DNA from: Angiostrongylus vasorum
Taxonomy: Eukaryota > Nematoda > Chromadorea > Rhabditida > Metastrongylidae
DNA length: 64,000 bases
Direction of reading: 5' to 3'
Assembly: GCA_018806985.1 (NCBI GenBank)
Contig: JADANN010000032.1
Location: 152,001-216,000, forward strand
Shown here: positions 10,463-20,400 of the stretch, in pieces
Numbering within the stretch: the first letter of the stretch is position 1
Layout of the letters: each line of letters starts with the position of its first letter
Program-made: the position numbers and the translations under genes
The notes under the pieces: model-generated
What the model was told of the DNA's origin: nothing
Databases searched by the model: none
What the model saw: the letters and a program-made list of their open reading frames with translations, nothing else

Positions 10463-12486
10463 ATTCATCTCCGCAATTATTACAAGAGATCAGGTATATC
10501 GTACCTGAACTCATGCAATCACCGTCCCTGCCGTAAGGGCAGATTACGCAATTTGTTGTTTCGCATAGACGGTCATACAGGCGGTTACGAACTAACTGAC
10601 GACGTAGAGTAGCCGGTGGTATTTCAACTATCGCTACCGATTCCTCTAGACCTGCCCTTCTTAAGCATCGTTTAATCGCTACGCTTACTTCATCGCTAAT
10701 AAAGGGCAGCATAAACGGGACTTTCTTTTGGCCAAGTGTTTCGCTTGGGCGCGTCGCTCTCCTTCTAAACTTATCTCGTGGGGTTACTATTTCGTAGCCA
10801 TTGGAGGTGGCTATTTGCCGAGCCAAGTCGCGCGATTCTTCCTTTATTTCCCTGGTTGTGCACACAGAGGTGGCTGTTCGAAACATGTTTCTCACAAGCG
10901 CCCTCTTTGTGTGTGAAGGGTGGGAAGAAAGGAAGTGAACGAGAATGTTCTTGTTACTTGGCTTTCGGTACCACTTTGTCAGGTAACCGCTACTTGATAG
11001 GTTTATTTGGATGTTTAAAAACGGAAGCCAGTCTTTTCTCGGTTTCTCCCGGGTGAACTTAATGTACTCAGACTGCTCGTTCAATAATTCAAAGCATTTG
11101 TCCATCTCCTCCTGCGTAGAGAAGATGACAAAACAATCATCTACATATATGCAGTAGAGTAGTGGCCGGAGATCGAGAGCAGGGGGCTTCTATCTTAGAC
11201 ATAAACACAATGACAACGCTTGGTGCCAGTCGTTGTCCCATAGCCAACCCCCTTATTTGCGCGAAATATTTCCCAGACCATCTGAAAATCGAGCAGTTTA
11301 GGCACTCCTTTAGGAGAGCCATTAGCTGCTGAATGGACAAGCCATGCATATTTATTCTTCCTTCATGTTTAACAAGAAGTTCGAAGCTGGCTTGCATTGC
11401 GGAGTCATTCGATACGTTGGTGTACAACGCAGTAACGTCGAAGGACTCCATCACGTACGCGTTATTAGGAGACGCGTTACGTAGACGTTCTAGGAACATT
11501 TGGGTGTTTGTGAGGTGAGCTGGAATATGGTTAAGCAACTGGGTAAGTATTAGGCTTAAAAACCAGGTTATTCTATCCGTTGGCCCGTCTACACAGCTGA
11601 TGATGGGTCTAACCTTAAATGATGACGGTTTGGTTGACGCAAGATCATCAGGTGATACCAACTTATGTGTTTTAATAAGTAGGTATAGGACGGGACATGT
11701 TGGTGTATCGATTTTAAAGTGCGAAATAACCGATGGTTTTAAACCTGCAGCCTTTGCCACACTGACCCATTGATGGTTTAGCTTTCGGTATTGACTTTTG
11801 TATTCCTTTTTCAGAGGATGGGCGATAGAGGGTAGCATCACTAAGATGTTCCTCTGTTATCTCAACATCCAGCTGGCGAGGAATAACTACGAATTCTCCC
11901 CCCTTATCACTAACAGACAGTCTTATTGTTTTTGAGTTTATTAATTCTCTAATTTCTCGCATGCCACATTTTTGTGCGGCTGTAAGGTTAGAGATAAACT
12001 TTCTATCGCGGTAATGATTAAGGGTCTTGAGAACGCCGTCCGAAAACATGCGGAATTTTATGTCAACTCCGTCGTTAGGGTCCTGCTGTCTAAAAAACGT
12101 CTTAGGGAAAGGAGATGGTGGTAGTGACGCCGCCTCTTGATTTTTTATCTCTGTTTGATGTTTCTTGTTTGGCCTGATAGCGAAGTCGATCTTGAAGCTC
12201 ATAAAGGTTACATGCTATCCTACGCAGGGATCGTTTTAGAAATGGGCTGTGATGGTGCAAAGCTTGGGCCCAATTCTAATAGCGAACGCGCACTCTCAGG
12301 TATTGTTATGCCCCCAATCACGGTGACCCTAGATTTTACTGGTGCATTATCAACCCTATTTTGACTATTATCAGAACCGTGAAGAATTTGTTTGCGGTAG
12401 AATTTTCTTGAAGCTGAGACATGTGAATTACCCAAAAGATATTGGCGAAACGGGCAGGCCTTTGTGTATCCGTATAAAAAGAACAC
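10242..12486 (-). pseudogene. PLE reverse transcriptase / GIY-YIG protein, four frameshifts
   Basis: Read 5' to 3' on the minus strand: an N-terminal PLE region (12,486-12,230), RT fingers with IKTHK and KVRP (about 11,700-11,600), motif A SFDVTALYTN (about 11,430), GLAMGQ (about 11,240), catalytic YVDD (about 11,145), thumb, then a Cys-rich linker and a GIY-YIG domain (YLISC...YIGETGRPL near 10,500-10,440) ending at 10,242. The frame is broken four times, at 12,227-12,229, 12,141-12,146, 11,807-11,811 and 11,182-11,186. Each break is one extra base in a homopolymer run. No nonsense substitution was found. The total length of about 745 residues is normal for the family. The ATG at 12,486 lies inside the right inverted arm, so the true start is uncertain. 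The protein would copy element RNA at a nick made by its endonuclease. Confidence 0.85.
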
Positions 12487-13000
12487 CTAGATGGCAAACG
12501 AAAACTAAGACAAAGTACCCCACTAGGCACGCATAGGGATACAAAAGCACAGCGGGGACGATTTTGAAGTAAAAGTCAATATCCTTGTGCAGGAGACTAG
12601 AACACCAGCGCGAAAACTTCTTGAGGCTTTTTGGATAAATGCCAAAAAACCCTACAATGAATAGCAGGGGATGAATGCCCAGAGGTCATACGCGACCTGA
12701 CCCCGGTATGTTCGCATCAATTTCTGATGTGGGATGGTGCAATCATCAACCTTATGCGACCATAATCAGCTACTGTAATCTTCCTCATTGGAAGGCACGT
12801 AAAAAAGCGGTGAGTGTTTTTCGAGAAGCTGTTAACCATGTAATTACCATAGAGTTTTTCGTCTTTTTTGTAAGTGTCATTGAAGCGTTTGGCCTAGTAA
12901 ATTGTATGTCAGTATACCCTTCCAGGCTCTGAAGAAGGCGATACTGCCGAAACGTCAGCTACTGTTGTATTGTATTGTGTTTTTCTATGGAAGTAAATGT
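12439..13000. repeat. Inverted arm, right (PLE copy 2)
   Basis: Inverted copy of 9,903-10,462. The coding sense of its GIY-YIG piece is on the plus strand, opposite to the main frame. Confidence 0.9.
12926..12959 (+). ncRNA. Hammerhead ribozyme, type I, minimal (PLE copy 2, right)
   Basis: Same motif as the left arm: GCT-CTGAAGA-AGGC-loop-GCC-GAAAC-GTC-AGC, on the plus strand. The core is perfect. Confidence 0.75.
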
Positions 13001-13010
13001 AACGTTTTCC
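12998..13010. repeat. Target-site duplication, right (PLE copy 2)
   Basis: TGTAACGTTTTCC, one mismatch to 9,805-9,817. Its first bases overlap the arm by chance or by shared ends. Confidence 0.65.
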
Positions 13011-13547
13011 TTCTTTCTGGAGCGAATGGCACCTCTAAAGAAACTCTGATGCGCGGTACATAGAAATAGAAATTTTAGTAATTTTCGTTCAAGTCATCCA
13101 TCACACGTGCTTTCTGATACAGTTGGCCCACTTCTTCACATTGTAGCTCTTTGTTTTGGCAAATACTCCTAACTTGTTTCTAACGATGAACAAGGTCGTT
13201 CCGTTTAAAAATAAGTGAAAATAAATAATAAATTAAGCTCGAAGAATTCTAACACCGACACCACTATGGGGTTCCATTTGTAAGTTCGCAGCCAATGCAT
13301 TTCCAAGTAGCTTTTGTCTTATGGTGGCTCTTCAATGTACAAGTAGCTAGTTTTTCCTTTGCCTACTGATCTATTATCAAGTACTATCAATTAGCCGATG
13401 CACTATGAAACCAGAAATCGTTCCATCCTGTTGTATTCCATCGCCAAGAAATAGAATCGCTTCCCCCCTTGTCTTTTGTGGCACGCAACTTGGTGTTTTG
13501 ATTAAACTCATCACTAACGTTAGGGATTTTTAAATAGTAATGTGGGA

Positions 13548-13780
13548 CCAAACTGCTCAATCTTCAGATGGCCAGGGAAAGTACTACGCTCAAATTAGAG
13601 GGGATACATCTCCAAACATCAGGTGGTATTTTACTCTTTATTGCTATGAAGCTGACGTTTCGGTGGATATGGCCTTCTTCAGAGCCTGGAACGGTGACGT
13701 TGACGGCAATCTAACCGGCTAAACACCTCCATAGCCAAACAGAGAAAGTGCTAAACCAGGATTTGAATTGATGTGCACCA
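13548..13780 (+). mobile_element. PLE fragment (copy 3): RT piece joined to an end
   Basis: 13,550-13,605 translates as a short piece of the PLE RT just before the catalytic motif (CSIF-RW-GKY-AQIRG). It is followed directly by an inverted-arm-type end with a hammerhead motif, then the acacctccat-agccaaacag segment seen in copies 1 and 5. It is a rearranged remnant. Confidence 0.65.
13651..13685 (-). ncRNA. Hammerhead ribozyme motif (PLE copy 3)
   Basis: Minus strand: GCT-CTGAAGA-stem II-GAAAC-GTC-AGC with all core bases intact. Stem II is weaker (GG/CC only) than in copy 2. Confidence 0.6.
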
Positions 13781-14346
13781 TAATCGGAATCCAGTTTTCA
13801 GAATAAACAAGCAAAAACTTCGACGTGCACACATATATGTTGAGTTCTATTCAGCGCAAAAGGACAAAATCCACTACGAATCCACCATTAAATAAACTGT
13901 ATGAGAGAACAAAGCTCATTCGAAGATTATGATGTTTGGTGGTTAGATTTCCTTACGACCGTACTAGTAGTGAAATATGAAGACATTATGGGCCATAAGA
14001 AGAAACTACTGGTGATAAATGCGGATTTAGCGCATAACAGATGTTCCTGACAAGTGGCAAAAAATCTGGTACTGAGTACCAAACTACAGCTATTGAAGTT
14101 TAAAAGGCAATTTAAAGATGATATATGAGTGTTGCTCAGAAATATCCAAAAAAAAGGGAAAAGGGTTATCAAGGTATCCACTATTTAGCAATCTCCCTTC
14201 ATTGAAATAACTCCTGCAACTAGGTGACGAAGAAATGGACAAAAATGGAAAAAATGGTCTTTACTAGTGTGCGACATGTTCTCATAATATGTTCCTCTAG
14301 AACTGAAAACCATAGCGTCTGAAATATTTTCGTAGAAGAAACTCAC

Positions 14347-14444
14347 AATATGTAGATGTCAAGGGCGGTCGAATGCGAGACCTTTGGTAGATCGGTGCGT
14401 AACCCGAATCCCTAACGTGGACATGGACAATACAGTCATAATTC
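14347..14444 (-). CDS. Receptor exon: M2 and M2-M3 linker
   Basis: Acceptor ...TTGTTCTTAG, donor GTGAGT. The first two bases complete the Gly codon begun in the previous exon. It reads [11 protein letters not shown] (M2), then after one extra base the conserved linker ([12 protein letters not shown]). The extra base lies in CCC at 14,410-14,412 (plus strand). Without it the exon is 97 bases and both halves are in frame. The next exon must start with one base. Confidence 0.85.
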
Positions 14445-17400
14445 CTAAGAACAATCATTGGTCCAAAAAAGTGCGATGATGAGTAAAAACTCCAACCCAG
14501 TGCGACTCGTGCCGGTGATGCTTCTTTGTTGATCCAGAACGACACCCACGACATCACCACTAGTAAAGTGCATGGAGTGTAGATCTGTAGCACGTAGTAA
14601 CCTTGTTGACGTTGTAGCTTGAAGTACACCTTTAGAACGGAGATATCTGAAAGAACACGTGAACGAATAATAAAAAAAAGTAGGGATAAAGCTCTTAGTG
14701 TTTACCATTCCCAGAGGGATGCACCATATGCATTCGACTTAATCAAGCATGGTTAGCGACTAGTGAATGCAGATCTGGCGTACATAACGACTCGAAACGA
14801 CTGATGTGTCGATTCAGTGTTGCCATCCTTGCAGATAGATCTAGTACCAATTTTCCGACTTAACAGGTAAGAACGGCGTGGTGAGCCGGAGCGAGGGGAT
14901 CTGACCCATGTTTATTGCAGAGCTTCTCTAACCAATGCGCCACGAGCGATGCTTGATGAAACTGATATACTTGAAAAAAAATGGTCGAAGTTTTTTCATT
15001 GGTTTCACTTGGAATCATCTGACCAACAAGTGTTCATAAAAGTCCAAGTAGCTGTTTCAAAGCTATACAGCTTTATTTCTTTTGGCGTAGTTTCATTTCT
15101 CATTTTTTTCTACTTTGTAAATCGCTCATGAAAAAACTTTTCAGTGAAATTTTCGAATATTCAGCTTTACCCATCTTTCTTCAGCTTTGTGCATTATTGG
15201 ATTTAAGTACGAAAAACAAAATCCCATGCCTATAATCATCTTCTATTGGCAGGTACACAGGATTAAAAAGGATAGATGGATAAAGCTCTCGGCGTTGATC
15301 AATCCCTGAGGGAAGCGCCATGTTTTCGACTTCACTAAGCATCGTTTGCAGTGATTGAATACATAACTGGCTTTTACAATGACTCGCAGTAGCCTACCGA
15401 TACATCGAGCCAGTGCTGCTATCCTTCCAGACAAGTCTGCTACCAATTTGCCGACCCCGAAGGGATGGAGGACTTGGTGGGCCGTGGGCGCGGAGATCGA
15501 TTCCACGTGCGTATTGCAGGGCGCCTACGACCACTGCGCCACAAGCGCCCCTATATACACAGAATTACCTCCACTAGTCGCTTCTCCAATAATGATGCTT
15601 CAGTAACCGAATACTGTTTTCTATAACTAATGGTTTTATGGTTTTATATAGTATTTAACACCTTTTTATGTGGGGTCGCATATAGCTTCCCTGATCTTGA
15701 AGATGGACTCTGTAGCACAGCTACAGTCGTAGCACTAAATAGGAACGAACGATAATAAGTAGAGGCATTGGCTGGTTCTACAACTGTCGTTTAAGCAACA
15801 GGACCCCAATAATGAGGTTGATATGAAGATTCAGATATTTGCGAACGAAACATTCGAAGTCCTTAAACCCTATCACACGAGGAGATTTTGCTCCAACTTC
15901 ACAGAAGTGCAGAAATGTTGTGTGCGGGAGGTACGGGAGCTGCTAAGGTTAAAGAGAATCAGACAATCATAGTGACACGGGTGGAAAATTTGAAGTAATC
16001 CCTCATCGGCTAGATGTTGAGATGATGAAAAAGCATCTTAAAGATGATATCTCTGATCTTCTATCATTTGAGAAGGAATCCAAGAAGCAATACCAAAAAA
16101 TTGACAACGAATGGGTCAAAGTGGCTGCTGGTCTAAAACCATCAGTTATTTCTTAACTCAAAGTTGAATTACCAACATGTCCCGTGTTATACGTACTCAT
16201 AAAAACTCACAAGTTGGTAACCAGTGATGATCTTGTGTCCACCGATCCATCGTTTTTCAGTGCTAGACATATCAATAGCTGTGTATACGGGCCAACAGAT
16301 GGAATAGCGTGGTTTTTAACACTAATACTTACGCAATTGGTAAAAATCCTATTAAGGCAGTGATTGCGTCCCTCGAGGTTACCTCCTTGTACACAAGTTT
16401 GTCGAATGACTTCGTTATGCAAGCCATCCTTAAACTCTGTATGCAACCCGAAGAAGCAATAAGCATTTATGGCTTCTCAATTCAGCGACTCATGGCCTTC
16501 CCTAAGAGGGTGTCTAAACTGCTCAATCTTTAGATGATCTGAAAAATGTTGGGCGCAATTGAGTGTTGGCAATGGAACAACGACTGGCACCAAGCCTTGC
16601 CATTGCATTCATGTCTAAAGTTGGAGTCCCTGTACTCGGTCTCCGCCCACTACTTTACTGTAGGTATATCGACGACAGTTTTGCACCTGCTCGACACAGG
16701 GAAGAGATGAATAAATGCTTCGAGTCGTTGAATGAACGGATATATTAATAGATAAAGTATATTAAGTCTATCTGAGAAAAAATCGAAAAAAATTGGGATC
16801 CATTTCTGGACGTTAAAACTAACCTGTCCAAAACGGCTGCATCATCAACTGGTGCTGAAATCGAAATCATAAAAACCTACTGGTTCATTAGTTCTCCTCT
16901 CACTCCTTGCACATAGAAAGGGCCCTTGGAAAAAAGCAGGTTTGGAGCAGCCACCAGTGTGTGCACAGGAATAAAGCAGAAGAAAGAATCCCCCGAAACT
17001 GGGGCAGCAAATAGCCACTTCGAATGGTTAAGAAACTTTACATTCTCAGGATAGCTGTAGAGGCAAAACCATGCTCCCAAACTGCAATCTAGACAATTCG
17101 GTTACAGTGATTGAAACATCACTGAACACTCTCAGACAGCAGCATCTGCCTGTATGAGGGCGTATGCACAACGCATAATTAACAAAAAGCGCAAAATTGC
17201 TGTCAGCTTGCCACAACGATAGAGATGGTGGTAACATAAATTCGGATACGGGGTACCTAATCTCCTGTAAAGCGTGCGGAGACCAATACATTGGCCAAAC
17301 GGATAGACCACTCTGCGTCCGTGTAAAGGAACATTTAATCAGTAAAATTAAGTTAAACCTAGTAGTCCACTTAGCAGGCATAAAACAGAGAAATATAGTA

Positions 17401-20400
17401 GAAAAATCTTTAAGTAGAGGTTACCATCCTCGCACAAGAATTATTGACAACTTCTGCGCAAAACTCTCAAAGCATTGTGGACAAACTCCAAGGACCAAAA
17501 ATGAATCGCAGCGGAATGTCCGTTGTCACGCATGATCCTACACAGCATTTCACATTGATATTTTAGTGGGAGAGGTCCCATCACGCTTCCATGTGAACTC
17601 TGTGTGGTTGCTCTCAACGTGACAGACACAGTGGCAGACTTATACAAAGCTGTGGTTGAACGAAGAAGCTATTTTGTTCTCAATGCGAGTAAAATCTTGG
17701 TCTTGTGTATTTTCTGTTTTCATTGTGGTTTGTGGGCAACTAGATTGGAGTCAACTTCGCCATTCCAGGCCCTGAAGAAGGCGAAATCCGCCAAAACGTT
17801 GTTTTGCAGAAAAAAAACGGAGAAATGGGAACCTCGTGTTTGCCCATCAAAGGAAAAGGTGAATCATTTGATCACCTCCAAACGATGCTTAATGAAGTCA
17901 ACTGTATGGTGCAACAGGGATTGATCAACGCCGAGAGCTTTATCCATTAATTTTTTTTAAAGCGAACTCAGAAGTAGACTGGCGAATAAGACTGGGTCAA
18001 AAACCTCGTTTCCGCTTATTGGGAGCGGAGCAGATTTTTAATAATTTTGAAAAAAAACACTCTTACTCCTATCAATCTGCCGATAATCGCTGATATTGTG
18101 TTCGGTTTTGAATAGATTCAAAATCTTGTACTGCGACAGCATGTTGCCCATTTTCTCGTCCAGTTCGACGTCTTTCCATTTGTAGGTGACGTCGTTCGTG
18201 AAGTAACCAAGTGATCCGATTTCTATCGGACACGCCTAAACCAAAAATCTGCGTTCCTCTGACGTTTATTTTCATTGCCAATGGTGTCACTTTAACATAT
18301 TACCTTTCTCAATCCTCTTAACTGCGCTTAGGACTACATATTATTAGGATCCTACCAGTCTTCGTTTCTTTTTGGTTAACTGAATTGTTCCTCGGAATTT
18401 CTTAACTGCCTCAGGATTAGCAGAGAGACAGGCGAAACGAAGGACCCGCATGGTGTGGTGGTGAACGCGTTAGCTCCCGGAAATGGTAATAGCGCGTTCG
18501 TTCCCCATCGATTCATCGTTCCATCAGCTACCTGCGATTCGGAGTTTTGCAAATATGTCAGCATCATTGTGATTGGGTTTCGCATCATATCCAGCCGTGA
18601 AAATTATAGTAGACAGCGAGTAAAAAGTAGCAAAGAACGGAACAAGCTCCTTTTAAACTTAGCAAACCTTGACGCTAAGCAAACCTACTGCTAATTATTT
18701 TAAAAAAACTAGTACAAAGTCATATAATAATAACGGAGCTACAATGGTATGAGTAGTTATTAAATTCCGCTACTTCGCGTAATTTCGTGTCGATGTTCTA
18801 TTCGAGTCGGCATCGAAGCCGTGTAGTTCCTAGCTTCAGGAAAAAATTTCTTCCCAACGAAAATCAAGCAACTTCTAGGCAGGAATGATCACAAAGAAGG
18901 TTCACAGTTCAGTAGCACTCGTCACTCGAAGGGCTCTGGTTTCGCTTTAAATTCTTATCGAGTCATTCTGCAAAGGTTTCAGAGTAAGACGAAATTGCTC
19001 TACCATAGTTTTCTCCCATGATAATCACCATGAAACACGCCACGTCGGCAGACATTCTGAACAATTCATCTTTTTTTCTGTTATTATCGCCATCTTAATT
19101 GCTTGTAATGAACTGGAGAGCTCCACAGACTATTTTGTTGGGTCATCATTTGCTTCGTCTTATTCTTTTTTGTTTCTTTTTTGTCTATCAACTATATTAT
19201 AACTGTAATTATACGAAAAATTGGCTATGAAGAAGTCCAGTCAACATGAGACGATGAGGTGCTGACATCGCCGTTTTTCTTTTCTTTTCTTGTTTTTGGA
19301 AAACTTTCACCTGTACGTCCATTGGAAACTTCCTGAGAAACATCGGACATTTTGTGCGGATGGTTAGCCTAAAAACGACAACGTCACTTCTGAATCATTA
19401 TCAGTACTTTCCCTTACTCAAAGCCTAGATACTAAGACGATTCAATGATATCTGCCTATTCTGAAGCAAATTAGGTTAGGAAATATTCTCGGTATATTCC
19501 TAAGTGTATATCAGCTTTATTACGGCTAAATATGTGATCAAATATTTATTGTTTATCTTGTAGACTTGAAAAGTTAGAATTTAATGCAAGGAATGTGAAC
19601 GGTGAATAAATCCGATTCAGAAGACGTTCCTTAATGTTCTGGTAAAGAGCTCCATAACAATGGCAAAAATTTTCCTAACGAAACAGAAGTGCACCGACTG
19701 GCGATTACTTAACATAGCTAAAACGATTTCTCCTAAAGGAGATGTTGGCCTCGGACCTCCCAACGGTTTACCGCTTCATCGTGGCTGCGTGCCCACTGCA
19801 TTCTCATACAGCTTGAAATATGCGCTTCATGATTTTCTTGAACTTGACGAGAATATTCCAAAAGATTACTGGCGATTGATTATTGATTAATATTATTGAT
19901 TGAAATAACTTATTTATCAACCTAGTGTTAGCTTATCAATGAAAGAACACACCTGACGAAAACATTCTAGTGCGAGATAGTCTACGAAAAATTGCTGTTA
20001 GTAACGTGGCCATTTCTCTTAGGAAAAGATGAATAGACCTACTTTGGTTGCTTTCATCAGGATAACATTATAAAATATCTCTGGTACACTTCGGTGACTT
20101 TATCATCTTTTGTTTTTACTTATAAAGGAGAAATGTGTTTGGAATTGGTCAGCAAAGCTGAGCATTAAAATCTTTTTCCAATCCTGAATGAAAAGGACGC
20201 GTGTGGCGCAGGGGTCGGAGGCGCCCTGCAACACACACGTGGAATCGATCCCCCGCGCCGATGGCCCACCAAGCCTTCCATCCTCTTCGGGGACGGCAAA
20301 TTGGTACTAGATTTGTCTGCGAGGATAGTAGCACTGGCTCGATGTATCGGTAGGCCATAGCAAGTCACTGTAAAGGCCAGATATGCATTCAGTCACCTCC

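Larger units (their letters stand above)
9818..12997 (-). mobile_element. Near-complete Penelope-like retroelement (PLE copy 2)
   Basis: This 3.2 kb element encodes a reverse transcriptase followed by a GIY-YIG endonuclease on the minus strand. It is bounded by inverted arms (9,903-10,462 and 12,439-13,000, about 560 bases, nearly identical) and a 13-base target-site duplication. Each arm contains a perfect-core hammerhead motif pointing outward. The left arm includes the 3' part of the endonuclease gene, so the right arm is an inverted copy of the element's own 3' end, an arrangement known for PLEs. An 85-base tail with the shared end motif tattaacctcggcattg lies outside the left arm. High arm identity suggests a young insertion. 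Confidence 0.9.

Noticed and set aside
10324..11056. Plus-strand frames of 61-92 codons across the PLE
   Set aside because: They are antisense shadows of the minus-strand RT/GIY-YIG reading frame.
14270..14318. Possible M3 exon just after the M2 exon (acceptor AAATATTTCAG)
   Set aside because: The implied intron would be only 28 bases and the translation reaches a stop after a few residues.
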